Assembly: GCF_907164915.1 (NCBI RefSeq)
Contig: NC_061862.1
Coordinates: forward strand, 61,777,910 to 61,841,909
DNA from: Impatiens glandulifera
Lineage: Eukaryota; Streptophyta; Magnoliopsida; Ericales; Balsaminaceae
Reading direction: 5' to 3'
Length of the DNA: 64,000 nucleotides
Each line of letters starts with the position of its first letter. Positions within the stretch are counted from its first letter, which is position 1. Under the pieces are notes generated by a model. That model saw only the letters and a program-made list of their open reading frames with translations. It ran no database searches and was not told the DNA's origin. Both the position numbers and the translations under genes were made by a program. Shown piece after piece: positions 24,492-36,670 of the stretch.

Positions 24492-25250
24492 TCATGAAGA
24501 AAGGTTGACAATGTGCTTATTCCTTCCTTTCCTTTTCCCTACAACCTTCCTCCATATTTGTGATTTGTATGGAATTACAGGTCTATGATGTTGCCTTCCT
24601 CTCATTTGCGTTTGGTCCTGAACCGTTTCGTTATAAGAGGAGTTGGAAGTTCCTTCGCCTACGGGTTCTTTGTTTCCTGCCTCTATTGGGATCTGCTCTA
24701 TTTCCCGGTTATCCTTCTCAATATTTTCTATTTCCTTAGGTTCTTTAGCTTTCCCTTCCACATTTTCCTTTCCTTTCTTACTTCCCTCTTCTTGAGTTTG
24801 ATTTCCTTTTGTTCCTTCATCCGAATTCTGAACATCTTTCCCTTTGGCATTGCTTACTTTTGCTGATTGTTTTTCCACCACTATTTCATTTGTACTAAGA
24901 ACTTTTTGTTGCTTGGCTTCTCCATTCTGCATTTGTTGTTCCTGATTTACTTTCTGATTAGCGATTAATTTATGGCATCTCACTATAGAATGTTTAAAGG
25001 TATTGCAGTTCACGCATTTATACGGTCGTCATTCATAGTGTATGCCCATCTTGGTAGCATTTCCCTTTCGATCCACCACTGTAATTTCGTCAAGGAGAAC
25101 GCTTCTGGGTTGAACTTCAACGCTCATCCTAGCATATGTGATATTTTCGATTTCCTCAGTGATTTTGTCCATGTATAGCGGGTTTCCTAGAAGGCTAGCG
25201 AAATGGCTTAAGGCTTCCGCGTTGTACATGTGGGGAGGGATATTTCGCAA
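24492..25250 (-). pseudogene. LINE ORF1 3' half: DUF4283 end, CCHC knuckle and acidic tail
   Basis: From 25250 the minus strand reads the second part of a DUF4283-like domain (FASLLGNPLYMDKITEEI, ending at a stop near 25029), then YKCVNCNTFKHSIVRCH, a CX2CX4HX4C zinc knuckle, then a 173-aa open stretch (25013-24492) rich in Glu, Lys, Gln and Asn. This is the usual end of ORF1 in plant LINEs, an RNA-binding chaperone of the ribonucleoprotein. One stop separates the domain from the knuckle. Confidence 0.85.
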
Positions 25251-26615
25251 CTTGAACTAGATTTACACAATTTCTTTTGGAATACTGTCATAACTCGTAC
25301 CCTCCTTCATTTTTTCGAGCTTCATGCATTCTTTCCCCACGTGTGTATGTCCCAACTCTAAAATTTTCTCAAAATTAGCCTCTTGATTGAATTTCAGGAA
25401 ATACATGTCGTGACTGTTAGAGGTGACCTTCATTATACCTTCTTTTCCCCATTACTTCATGAGTTCTTCCTTGGTGGCATCAAAAGTGACAGGTTCTTTC
25501 CTAATATAATTACCCACTATCACCTATTCCCATGATCTAACGCATTTTTCTTCCACATCTAATGGTAGCTTGAACTCAAAGGGATTTTCGAGTTTTTCTA
25601 CCTTTTCTTTGAACACACCCAGGAAAATCTGTCCCTTTTTTGAGATTTTGTTTTCACTTTCTTTTGCTAAGTTTTGACCCTACTTTGTGTCTGGATTCTT
25701 CTTCTAGACTTGATCAACCTGCCAATTTGGGTTCTTTTTCAGAGTATAAACCTTTGTCTTGGTACATTTTTCCAACTCTTTCATTGTGTTGACGGACCAA
25801 CTAACAATAATTTCATACTCCTCATTTTTTAGAAGGTTCCAATCTTGGAGGTAGTGTAGGTTTAGTTGAATAGTAATTTGTTGAGCCCTTTCTTTGTTGA
25901 GAATCATTTTTCCATTCTTAGCTTGCATCAGCATCCTTAAAATTTGGTTTCTCAGCCCTTTGAGGTTTGCACTCTCATTAAAATGAACCCTCCATTTGCC
26001 TTTTGCCTTCTCTTCGGTTTCCCCTGTTTCCCCTACTTTCTTGTTTACTGCATTATTCTGACATTTGTTTTCAACCCTAATTTCTTCTAGACCAACACTA
26101 TTTTTCTTTTGTTCCCCCGTGCTTTCCTTCTTCTTGCTGGTCGCCTCTGTTTTATTTTGATTTACTTTTCTCCTCTGTGACTTACCAGTTTTATCGGATT
26201 GATTCTGATTCCCAAAAGAATCAGCAACAAATTCATTTGAAAAAGTTTGTTTATTTGGGCAATTAGTATGTATTTCATTTTTGCTCTTATCTCCGTTGAC
26301 ATTCATCTTAATAGAATTATCAAAGGCTATAGTGAAAGAAGGCATACCTGGAGCTTTTCCAGAGTTGACATTAATGCTCTTGCTCACGAATTCAGGGGTG
26401 CCATCCTTTCCTTCTTTAGCCAGAGTGACTTTGTTTTTATGAGAGATAATGGCGCATGTGCCCCTATTTCCTTCCTGTTGGTTATCTGCATCCTGGACTT
26501 TATTTGGGTGAGTGGAACATGAATTTGATACCTCATGTGTCTGTTTAAGAGAATTGTCCAGGCTTGAGCTAAAAGTTGATAAAGAAGAAAAATTCTCTAC
26601 TACAGAAGCTTTCAT
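25251..26615 (-). pseudogene. LINE ORF1 5' half: low-complexity N-terminus and start of DUF4283
   Basis: The ATG at 26615 opens 303 codons (to 25704). The N-terminal 190 residues are Ser/Asn/Lys-rich and probably disordered, followed by a predicted helical part. After a TAG near 25701 the same frame continues into the DUF4283-like domain (FEFKLPLDVEEKCVRSWE... near 25530-25590) with further in-frame stops at positions where Gln or Trp would be expected. C-to-T type changes explain these better than frameshifts. The ORF1 product would bind LINE RNA. Confidence 0.82.
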
Positions 26616-27428
26616 GTTTCCTGATGTTGATTCGAAGTGGCAAAAGCAAACAGATTCCTAATTAGCGAAGCAACAAACAAGAAATCAGTATATGTAATAT
26701 TCTACAGAATAATGAATTTCTGCACAATAGAAAATCGAGAATATTTTCTGATGTTGACCAAAATAGTCAGTCGACCGAGAGTGCGACCACAATTGGCTAT
26801 AAATGAGAACTGACAAACAGCGGCGCTTATCGCAATGCATGATTAGAACAGTTGAAACCCTAGTGACGCTTGTGAATGATCCAACCGGAGTTTTCATAAC
26901 ACTTCCAATCGTGCCGATCGTGCCAATTGTGTCATTTGTTCCTATCTTGACTTCGATTGTGCGGTATTAACCGTGTCGCTTGTACCGCAGCGATTACAAC
27001 GAAGCGCGATCCATATGATTGAAACCCTAGTAATGCTTGCGAAACAGGGGATTCCATGGCTATGTCGATCGTGAAGTTTGTGGCGATCGTATTGTTCATG
27101 CCTCTCGTGTCGATCGTGCCGCTCGTGCCTCTCGTCTCGATCGTGCCGCTCGTGCCTCTCGTCTCGATCGTGCCGCTCGTGCCTCTCGTCTCGATCGTGC
27201 CGCTCGTGCCGACCGTGCCGATCGTGTTTCAATCAACGAACGACGTTTCTTGCTTTTCCTGGATGTGATTGAATTTCTGATTTTTTATTATTGTTGAGTA
27301 GAATTATGTGCATATTCTTGGAGGAAATTTCAATAATCTGTCGCCGGAAAATCTTGCCAAAAAATTATCGCCGGAAATCTCCAAAGATTTTAAAAAAAAT
27401 GTGAGTACATGAAGTATTACTAATTTTA
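26616..27428 (-). promoter_or_regulatory. LINE 5' UTR / internal promoter region
   Basis: The 813 bp between the right target duplication and the ORF1 ATG contain no ORF that I trust. It is rich in CGATCG and CGTGCC motifs, dispersed at 26905-26930 and tandem at 27100-27207. In LINEs this region holds the internal promoter. That the insertion keeps it shows the copy is close to full length. Confidence 0.6.
27100..27207. repeat. GC-rich 27-bp tandem repeat, 4 copies, in LINE 5' UTR
   Basis: Four nearly identical 27-bp units (27100, 27127, 27154, 27181), each containing CGATCG, CGTGCC and GCTCGTG. Because 27 is a multiple of three and stops are absent, all frames stay open here on both strands, giving spurious Arg/Asp/His- or Val/Pro/Leu-rich repeat ORFs. 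The CpG density is striking in an AT-rich window. Confidence 0.92.
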
Positions 27429-27443
27429 TTCATTGACATTATT

Positions 27444-29267
27444 CTCTCATATTTAAGAGACTTTATTATTTTCGATAGTTAAAGAAAAAAAAGATCAATA
27501 CTTATAGAAAATGTTTTTATCAAGTATTAAAGGTTAAAATTTCACACTTTAGACGAATACGAAAAATAAATTCAAGTGTTTCGAGTTTTATGATATGTTG
27601 TAAGTATCAATAGTAAGATATATGTTTATGATTGCTAATATATATAGTTTAATTATGAGTTAGTAAGATTTCGTTATATTAGTGTTTGATGTTGTAAGTT
27701 GTAACATATTTTTTCAACTTTAACAAGTTTAAAGATATGAACATCAAACTCATGTATACCTTAATATATATAATTTATTATACAACTATATAAACCATCA
27801 TAGACATATAACTTTTTATTAATACATATCATATCATAAACTTCAATAACTCGTATTTTCTCATTGTATTAATGTTTATTTTAAGTGTGAGATTATTATA
27901 TTTTCACTTTTTATAATTACATCATTGTCTGAACTTGTGTTCCATTTCTTATTTTAACTATTCTAAATTTAAATAACTCATAAGTATGAGTGAGTGTATC
28001 TATGAATGAAGACATGTTGATTGAAGAAAACCATTATTATGAAGACATGTTGATTGAAGAAAACCATTATTGACTTGGGATGGAAGGAGTATATATTTGT
28101 TAAATAATTTGTGAATTACATCAATATTGTGGATGAGAACTTTGGGAAGCCACATGAAGTATGATAAGTGTAATCCTTATGTTATTGTGTAGAAGAGGCT
28201 ATCTTATGTTTTATATCATTTAGAATATTCCTCTCAACTTAGAAATGAAAATGATTCATTTATTTGTTTTTTTAACAATCCTCTAATAACTTGCAAATAT
28301 GAGTTATTGTTTTTCAAGGCATATTAATAATAATCAACTTTTTCATTAGATTAACGTTAAATTATTTATATTTATGAGTTCAAAGAGAAAACGATTTTTT
28401 TATCTTTGTACACATGTAAATTTGAAGCTTGTATTTTGAAAATATGAAAATAAATTGTAAAGAGATTTAACAATTATGTAATTATTATTTTTCAAAGGAT
28501 GAAATACACTTCATTGATATATTAAATTGTAAATATCGCAACAAATTGTTAAAGAATTATTTAAAAATCTGTTTAGTTCAAACTTGTGACATGAATTATT
28601 ATAAATTATCCAAAATATTAATCAATATAAAATATCAAAAATATTTGTGATCAACAAAAATTAAAAATTAACTTAAGGCAATACCATTAGATTAAGGTGA
28701 AATTAAAAAAAAATATAATATGCAAGAACAAGAATAATAACACTATCTCGGGTAATAGATTTTTTTCAAAATCTTTTCCAACCATTGAAAAGTTATTATC
28801 AAATTTTTGTACTGCTCCCATTCGAAAGATAATCGTTAACCAAGTTTAGTGCAATAATTTGCAAAATGGTTTTACCCATCTCACAAAACAACTTTTGTCA
28901 CAATTTCCACATCATGTCTTTGTGTTTCAAATCTATTTTCTTCTTCTTTTGGATTGTCATCATTTTGAATGTAATTTTGTAGTGATCTTCAATATATTTA
29001 TCATCATTCCAAAAAATAAAACAACAACTCTTATTCTAAATTTACTAATTACCATTAAAAGTGAGAAAATGTTTAATTACAATAGAATTTCAATAGTCTT
29101 GTCAAGAATGTGGTGGCTAAGAACGGGTTAAAGTCTATTTCTCTTTTTCGGGGGAGGTCTACAACTTAATTATTGATTATTTATTGATGGTTCCCTCCAA
29201 TTTGGTAGATCCAAAACTAGGTTGCTACATTGGTTGGTTGGACATATATCCTCTAAAACATCCAATT
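27444..29267. repeat. Tandem unit U4, right part
   Basis: Resumes exactly after the right LINE target duplication (27429-27443) with 'ctctcatatttaagag', collinear with the other units. It contains a 28-33-bp tandem duplication near 28008-28070. No gene is supported; the short frame at 28859-29131 is not conserved in the other copies. Confidence 0.85.
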
Positions 29268-32200
29268 GGAAAGTTAATACTCCTATAACAAAGGCTTGTT
29301 TAAATGTGTTCTTTAAGCTCACAAATCATCTTTAAAGGATTAGATTCAAAAAATAAAAAATTTCTAATGAGGTAATTTCCAATTCCACAATCGTATTTAT
29401 TGATGCAAATGGGATAAACTTGGAGGGAGTAAAAAAAACTAATCTAATTGGTTGAAAATTATAATAATAATATATGGTATGGTATCATGTCCAAACATTG
29501 TTCTAATTCAATGGTATATTTTCAATTAGGTATGCTTATTACGCGAGGTATCAACATCGAAAATGAAATATAATTACTTAATTTTCCCCACCATCTAAAT
29601 TTTATAATTTCTTTTCCCAATTTTTTTTTTATAATTTCTTTAGTGAAACTCATGCAAATCTAAGATCTTTAATTTCTTATAGAAATTTATTCATAATATA
29701 ATTCTTATGCATGACACGTTATTTTTTTTAACATCCTTGAATTATAATTTGACATTTTGAAGTGGAAAGTAATGAACATTCAATTTTATTTGTCGTTAGT
29801 AGCCGTCTAAGCAAATATGACATCATCATACAAATTTGGCCTCCAACGGAGTTAAGCACGGATTTTGTTTTAAATTAGTGTAGTAAAAAAGCTATTACAT
29901 TTTATTTAACTAATTTTACTATGAAAACTAATTATTGCCATATTTTTATGATAACAAAGACTCAAACTTACCATTAAACTCATTTTTTTTTATCATGTAA
30001 AGTAAATGAAATGTGTTAATATAACATAAGAGTCATCTTAAATTATTATATTTATTTTGTTTAAGATATTATTACAATTTCATACTTTAATTTAACACCT
30101 ACCCTCGTTATTTCATTTTAATTTAAAACGTTTTAAGTGAAAATGTAACGGGTAATTTTTAATTCTTTAGACACCAACTTTTATGACTTAAATTATGTAC
30201 TTATACTACATGCATTAGTTTTGCATTTAACATTTTAATTGAATCAAATAAATGTTAAAATCAAAGTTAATTGTACATTTCGTTACGCCTCAATTTAAAT
30301 TTTATTTCAATTATATGGTTTTCAGTTTTAGTTAGGAGTTGACATAAATAGTCAAATATTAGGAATAATTAATTTAAAAAATAAAAAGTTAAATTTAAAT
30401 TATTTCATTATCAAATAATTTTTTAATTTAAAATCTAACTCAGATTTTTTTAATGTGCATTTACATCTTTTAAAAAATAAATATTATAATTTAGAATAGA
30501 TATATGTTGGCAATCTTATATTTTATATGACGTAAATTTATTTATTTTAATATTTAAATTATATATAATTATATTAATTTACATTATAAAAATTATATAT
30601 ATTTCAATAATTAAGATATTTGAAAAGAAAGTATTTATCTTATTAGGTATCCAACCTTTTAAAGATTGTAATTGATACTTTAAATATGACCAATTCAATT
30701 TTCATAATTTGATTGTGACACCTAAAATAATGATTCCATTTTGTTTTCATCTATATGTTAATTTATTGTGTTTAATTATTTCATTGTTTTTATACTTGAG
30801 TTATTACTATAATGATAATTTGAATTATACTTTTATATATTCAAAATGTAAAATAAAAAAATCTCTAAACTCTAACAAAATAATGATGGAAATGAATCAA
30901 AATATTGAATATATAAATATCTAAAGAAAATAATATGTGCCCATAAATTAATTACCCTATCAATTTTCTCTTACACTCATAAAAGTTATTAATAGAATCT
31001 AAATTTAAATTACAATAATAATAGAATTTTAATTTTGATTTATTTCTTATCCTAGATAGTATTAATATATTAACAATATTATTAGGAAAATATATTGTGA
31101 AAATATCAGTTAAATATTATTATACCTTATATACATAATTAACATTATTATTTTCTATAAATACATCATCTCTATGTAAATTAGAAAACTCTTTATAAGA
31201 ATATAAATATAGAAGTCATTTTAACATTCATTCTCACACTCTCAAATATTTTCTATAATTTTGACTTCCCTTTCCTCAGTCCATCTAGCCTTTTAAGGAT
31301 CACCAATTTGACAGGTAATGGAATTATTTTATATTTTCAATTTTATTGGTTAAATGGTAGATGTAGATGTACAGAGATTGACATAATAAGTATGTATTAA
31401 CTAAATACTATTATATCTATTAATCAGGTTGATTGGATTGTCATCCTACCTTTAATCAACAAGTAATCCCACATACACATTCAAAAAGTCTCCATCTTGC
31501 CAACTATTATTGTCAATTAATTTGTCTCCGTTCATTGATATTACTCTCTTATTTTTAAGAGACTTTATTATTTTCATTAGTTAAAGAGAAAAAAGATCGA
31601 CACTTATAGACAATGTTTTATCAAGTATTAATAGGTTAGAATTTCACACTTTAGACGAATACAACAAAGAAAATCAAGTGTTTCGAGGTTTATGATATGT
31701 TGTATGTATCAATAGTAAGGTATATGTTTATGATAGCTTATATAGTTTAATTGTGAGTTAGTAAAATTTCGGTATATATTTGTTTGATTTTGTAACATAT
31801 TTTTTCAACTTTAACAAGTTTAAAGATATGAACATCAAACTCATTTTACCTTAATCTATATATTTTATGATACAACTATATAAACCATCATAGACATATA
31901 ACTTTTTATTAATACATATCGTATCATAAACTTCAATAACTCGTAATTTCTCATTGTATTCATGTTTATTTTAAGTGTGAGATTATTACATTTTCACTTC
32001 TTGTTAATTACATTATTGTCTGAATTGGTGTTCCATTTCTTATTTTAACTACTCTAAATTTAAATAAGACTCATAAGTATGAGTGAGTGTGTCAATGAAT
32101 GAAGACATGTTGATTGAAGAACAACATTATTGACTTGAGATGGAAGGAGTAGAGATTTGTCAAATAATTTGTGAATTACCTCAGTATTGTGGATGAGAAC

Positions 32201-32747
32201 TTTGGGAAGCCACATGAGGCATGATAGGTCTGATCCTAATGGTATGGTTTAGAAGAGGCTATCTTATGTTTTATATCATTTAGAATATTCCTATAAACAT
32301 AGAAGTGAAAATGTTTCATTTATTTCTTTTTTTTAACAATCCTCTATTAACTTGTAAATATGAGTTATTGTTGTTCAATGCCTATTAATAGTAATCTCTT
32401 TTTTCGTTAGATTAACGTTAAATTGTTTTATATTTATGTGTTCAAAGAGAAAATATTTTTTAACTCTGTACACATGTAAATTTAAAACTTGTATTGTTAA
32501 AATATGAAAATAAATTATAAAGAGATTTAACAATTATGTAATTATTATTTTTCAAAGGATATAACACACTTCATAGATATATTAATTTGCAAATATAGCA
32601 ACATATTGTTAAAGAATTATTTAAAAATATGTTTAGTTTAAACTTGTGACATGAATTATTATAAATTATTCAAAATATTAATCAATATAAAATATCAAAA
32701 ATATTTGTGATCAACAAAAATTAAAAATTAACTTAAGTCTATTCTAT
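29268..32747. repeat. Tandem unit U5, truncated by Harbinger-like element
   Basis: Fifth copy, from the landmark 'ggaaagttaatactcc' to about 32747, where homology to the end of the other units ('attccattagattaagg') is lost and the Harbinger-like element begins. About 700 bp of the unit end is missing from the window. It keeps the TATA-like box (near 31201) and the conserved stretch near 32170-32250. No gene is supported. Confidence 0.85.
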
Positions 32748-32887
32748 TATACTATCCACAGCAAGGTATCAAATATTTTCATTTAATACCCTGCCACGTC
32801 AGCTTAACACTTATTTTAACACCCACTTTTTAGCATATCCTACAGCAGAGTATTATTCAAGGTATCAAAATTACTTTTGATACCAAT
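32748..32887 (-). mobile_element. PIF/Harbinger-like non-autonomous element, left part
   Basis: Left end of an element whose other part lies at 58222-58706, separated by Copia-B. The outer end reads CTATCCACAGCAAGGTATC, and the opposite end reads (minus strand) CAGAGTATCAAAATTAAG, so both termini share a CAG..GGTATCAAA-type inverted repeat. It starts next to TTA, the usual 3-bp Harbinger target. Near 32861-32884 it contains a 10-bp inverted repeat GGTATCAAAA / TTTTGATACC, or alternatively the last 9 bases belong to Copia-B. Confidence 0.6.
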
Positions 32888-33799
32888 TGATAGGATCGCT
32901 TAATCAATAGAGACGGGGTCTGACTAATGATGAAGGCTTATAAAAAACGGTTTGATAGAAATCCTGTTAGAGATTAATATCTCTTTCTATTCTACGCAAA
33001 CTTGTGTAAACACTTGAAACAGATTCAAGGCGGAATTGTTTACTTGGGTTTGAAGCATAAGATAAAATATGAAAAGATGACAGAAAATGAAGAACACAAC
33101 AGTTTGTTTATGGATGTTCGGAGAAACTCTCCTACGTCACCCCTTCTTCCAACCACCGAAAGGATTCACTATAAGATGATAAGAATCAAATACAGTTTAT
33201 ACAAACTTAGCTCACTATTGAACATAACACTTTCTGTTCAATTTACAAGACGAAGAAAATCACTCAGCTAAGGTGCTTTGATTCTAGCTCTCTCTCTCGA
33301 TTCACACACAGTACAATCAGAAAGAAGCTTCACAGAATAAGTTCAGTAAGCAAGATGATTGAGTAGACTCTCGGCAAAATCAGATTGCTTGTTCGTAAGA
33401 TTGGTTAAGGCTTCAAAAGGTATTTCGTCCGTTGTCCTTAGGATTGATTAAATACTGAGCAGAAGCTAACAGTCGAATGATACATGGCGCTCTTCCATTG
33501 GAAAGCCTCCATTGTACATAGCAGCATCTGAGCACAAGGATCATGGCCGTACCGAACTGGTAGTGCGCCGAATATTCCATCAGGGATGTACCTGCAAAAC
33601 GGGTAATGTGAGGAAAATTCTATTACGTGACATTCCTTGATTGGATGCATATAGCTGTTGTACTAATCTTCACTAGAAAGCGGAGCAGGAGTAGGGTATA
33701 GCTATAGCACGTGGGTAGAAGAAATGCTAGATTCAAGCGTACTGCTTGAACAGAGCATTAGACGTATTTCAGTTAGAAGGATTTGAGAAAATCAGTCTA

Positions 33800-34544
33800 A
33801 TGAAATAAGTCAACTCCTTCTAATGAAAAACGTCTATTAGACCGCCTGGTCTAATATAATTTGACTCGAGTCTAATTTCAATAACCATTAGACTGGCACG
33901 TCTGACTCCACTGAGTTAGATTGCCCCGTCTAATTCCAGTTCTACCTTAGACTAATCTGAAGGAGTTAGACTCACGTCTAACTTTCACTTAATTAGACAA
34001 CCCATCTAATTATAATAACCATTAGACCGACACGTCTAACTCCACTGAGTTAGACTGCCACGTCTAATTCCGGTTCTACCTCAGACTAATTTGAAGGAGT
34101 TAGATTCACGTCTAACTTTCACTTAATTAGACAACCCGTCTAATTATAATAACCATTAGACCGTCACGTCTAACTCCAATGAGTTAGACTGCCACGTCTA
34201 ATTCCGGTTATACCTCAGACTAATCTGAAGGAGTTAGACTCACGTCTAACTTTAGCTTAATTAGACAACCCGTCTAATTATAATAACCATTAGACCGGCA
34301 CGTCTAACTCCACTTAGTTAGACTGCCACGTCTAATTCCGGTTCTACCTCAGACTAATCTGAAGGAGTTAGACTCACGTCTAACTTTCACTTAATTAGAC
34401 AACGCGTTTAATTATAATAACCATTAGACCGGCACGTCTAACTCCACTGAGTTTGACTGCCACGTCTAATTCCGGTTCTACCTCAGACTAATCTGAAGGA
34501 GTTAGACTCACGTCTAACTTTCACTTAATTAGACAACCCGTATA
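33800..34544. repeat. 134-bp tandem array, about 5 copies (Copia-B 3' LTR)
   Basis: The anchor 'tctacc' recurs at 33941, 34075, 34209 (as 'tatacc'), 34343 and 34477, exactly 134 bp apart. Each unit contains several TTAGAC and GTCTAA hexamers arranged as inverted pairs (for example TTAGACTGCCACGTCTAA) plus CAGACTAATCTG. The same array, same period and copy number, is in the 5' LTR (56871-57407 anchors). Confidence 0.95.
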
Positions 34545-35350
34545 ATTCTTTACACGTCTATTAGACTTACACGTCTAACTCCACTGAGTTAGACTGTCCG
34601 TCTAATTCTATTAGACTTGCGTCTAATTCCGTGTATTCATTAGACTACCCGTCTAATTCTTTACACGTCTATTAGACTTACACGTCTAACTCCAGTGAGT
34701 TAGACTGTCCGTCTAATTCTATTAGACTTGTGTCTAATTCCGTGTATTCGTTAGACTACCCGTCTAATTCTTTACACATCTATTAGACTTACACGTCTAA
34801 CTCCGATGAGTTAGACTGTCCGTCTAATTCTATTAGACTTGCGTCTAATTCCGTGTATTCATTAGACTACCCGTCTAATTCTTTACACGTCTATTAGACT
34901 TACACGTCTAACTCCACTGAGTTAGACTGTCCGTCTAATTCTATTAGATTTGCGTCTAATTCCGTGTATTCATTAGACTACCCGTCTAATTCTTTACACG
35001 TCTATTAGACTTACCCGTCTAACTCCACTGAGTTAGACTGTCCGTCTAATTCTATTAGACTTGCATCTAATTCCGTGTATTCATTAGACTACCCGTCTAA
35101 ATCTTTACACATATATTAGACTTACACGTATAACTCCGATGAGTTAGACTGTCCGTCTAATTCTATTAGACTTGCATCTAATTCCGTGTATTAATTAGAC
35201 TACCCGTCTAATTCTTTACACATCTATTAGACTTACACGTCTAACTCCGATGAGTTAGACTGTTCGTCTAATTCTATTAAACTCACGTCTAATTTATACG
35301 TCTATTAGACTGCACGTCTAACTCCGATGAGTTAGACTGTGAGTCTAATT
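34545..35350. repeat. 111-bp tandem array, 7 copies (Copia-B 3' LTR)
   Basis: Unit starts ('attctttacac') at 34545, 34656, 34767, 34878, 34989, 35100 and 35211, a strict 111-bp period. Each unit has about five inverted TTAGAC/GTCTAA pairs. The 5' LTR has the same unit only five times (57475, 57586, 57697, 57808, 57919). Confidence 0.95.
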
Positions 35351-35513
35351 CAATGCGAATGAAAATCAAGATCGGTCTAATGGCCTTCATTAGATCCAAG
35401 TTAAGAGACATGTTGTCTCAATAAATCTGTATTGAAACTTATAAATTATTTCATCATCAAAATATCAATGGGTAAATTATTTCAACACTTAATCAAAATA
35501 ATTTGACCCAACA

Positions 35514-35527
35514 ATTTCCCCCTTTTT
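35514..35527 (-). other. Polypurine tract of Copia-B
   Basis: Directly next to the 3' LTR the minus strand reads CAAAAAGGGGGAAAT, an uninterrupted purine run ending at the LTR TGTTGGG. It would prime plus-strand DNA synthesis. Confidence 0.9.
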
Positions 35528-35798
35528 GATGAAGAAATTGCAAACATGCATACATATAACAAGACATGCATTCATCCCATATATAAACAAACAGACATCA
35601 TGCAAGAAATCATTCAAAAACATCCATGTTAATCACATATGAGTGTTTTCAGAAGAAACACTCAAAACGTTGTTCAATGTAACCATGATAAGTTTACCAA
35701 AATATTATGAAGACATTCAAGATAACTACAAAAAGACATTTAATCATTAGTCTTCTTCTTCTTCTTGGTCATGACTTCTGAACATGATAGACTTCAAC

Positions 35799-36557
35799 CT
35801 AAGATGTCTCTAAGACAACAGTTAAACGGGAGTTGGAATCTTCACTTTTTCGTTTCTTAGACTTGAGCGTTTCCACCCTTTGAATGTAATCTACCATTTT
35901 CTGGTAGTTCAGGATCTTAGAGGGAAGGGGAAAACTTTTACCAGGTTCGTTTAGACGATGACAGAGAAAGGAACTGAGAAGACCGTCAAAACCGAAGATC
36001 TTCTTCCTAGCCACAACCATTCTAACAAGATTCCCAAAGAGGAAGCTTGTCCATTTCACCGGAACACCCCTGCTGATAGCTACCATGATCTGAAAGACCT
36101 TCGTACAATACTTGTAAGAGGTTTCTTTAGCCAAAAGGGATTTCAAAATGATATCGCTTAAGAGCGCATATTCAACCTTCAGGAGGTTTTTCTTTCCATG
36201 AATATCCACTTCAGGGGAATCAGAAAAGACTTTTATCATTGTAATCATTAGATTAGGATGAGTGGTTGAGAAATCATCAATACCTTCGGTTGGGAGATGG
36301 AAGAACTCACCGAAAGATTCTTCTGTTATCGATACCATCTGGCCCATTACTGCACCAGCAATAACATTATCTTGATAGAAGCTAGCGGTTTGGAAGAATT
36401 CGTTGACAAGTTGTTCATGATAGGTTTCGTGAGGGGTGAGGAATCTTCTCAGCCCAGAAGCTTTTAGTGAATCGAACATCCTATGCATGCCCGGAGATTC
36501 AAGAGTGGATACAGATTGAAAGTCCACTTGAATCGATTTTGGTCGAAAGGGCAGCAT
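35799..36557 (-). CDS. Extra gene of Copia-B (aORF-B), intact, 252 aa
   Basis: An intact ORF from the ATG at 36557, on the same strand as gag-pol and between pol and the 3' LTR. It is paralogous to three ORFs in Copia-A: shared features are an N-terminal 'DF.S....E' stretch, SGLRRFL near residues 33-40, EFFQT near 53, G-x-MVSITEESFGEFFHLPTEG at about 72-92, and a later helical 'VKWTSFLFGNLVRMV' segment. I recall a family labelled 'putative plant transposon protein' with this pattern, but the function is unknown. There is no signal peptide or membrane segment, so an env role is unlikely. The Lys-rich end may be nuclear targeting. A weak TATA-like TTTAAACC lies about 115 bp upstream, and a TTAGAC palindrome cluster about 500 bp upstream. 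Confidence 0.8.
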   Translation of the reverse strand: MLPFRPKSIQVDFQSVSTLESPGMHRMFDSLKASGLRRFLTPHETYHEQLVNEFFQTASFYQDNVIAGAVMGQMVSITEESFGEFFHLPTEGIDDFSTTHPNLMITMIKVFSDSPEVDIHGKKNLLKVEYALLSDIILKSLLAKETSYKYCTKVFQIMVAISRGVPVKWTSFLFGNLVRMVVARKKIFGFDGLLSSFLCHRLNEPGKSFPLPSKILNYQKMVDYIQRVETLKSKKRKSEDSNSRLTVVLETS

Positions 36558-36670
36558 TTTGATTTGATGAACAAGGGATTGAGATATTCAAAGGGTTCGA
36601 TTTCTAAAGAGAGAAAGAGAGATTTCAAGGATATTCTATCTTTTAGAGTGAATGAACCTATTAATACCGG

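Larger units (their letters stand above)
20706..27428 (-). mobile_element. LINE, nearly full length (6.7 kb), decayed
   Basis: Flanked by a perfect 15-bp target duplication TTCATTGACATTATT (20691-20705 and 27429-27443). It is read on the minus strand: 5' UTR with GC-rich 27-bp tandem repeats (27100-27207), ORF1 with DUF4283-like domain and CCHC knuckle (26615 to 24492), then ORF2 with endonuclease (24430-23747), RT (23401 to about 21550) and a terminal zinc-binding domain (21352-21146). Only a short T run follows the left duplication, so the poly(A) tail is short or eroded. The overall GC is higher than the surrounding tandem units. Stops and frameshifts throughout show it is inactive. Confidence 0.95.
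32888..35513 (-). repeat. Copia-B 3' LTR (2626 bp)
   Basis: Ends TGTTGGGTCA...CGATCCTATCA on the minus strand. It is 220 bp longer than the 5' LTR because its 111-bp array has seven units rather than five. It carries a TATA-like TATTTAATC near 33448, conserved block 1 at 33107-33150 and hairpin block 2 at 33013-33029, both downstream of that box on the minus strand. The rest is highly similar to 55816-58221. Confidence 0.93.

Noticed and set aside
26942..27297. Overlapping Arg/His/Asp- and Val/Pro/Leu-rich ORFs on both strands
   Set aside because: Caused by a 27-bp repeat without stops in any frame inside the LINE 5' UTR.
33002..33271. 89-aa ORF near-identical to one at 55932-56183
   Set aside because: The two are the same stretch of the two Copia-B LTRs; it crosses conserved block 1 and runs antisense to the element.
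9110..35350. Telomere-like repeats from the TTAG core
   Set aside because: The plant telomere repeat is TTTAGGG; here the core is TTAGAC in inverted pairs within LTRs.
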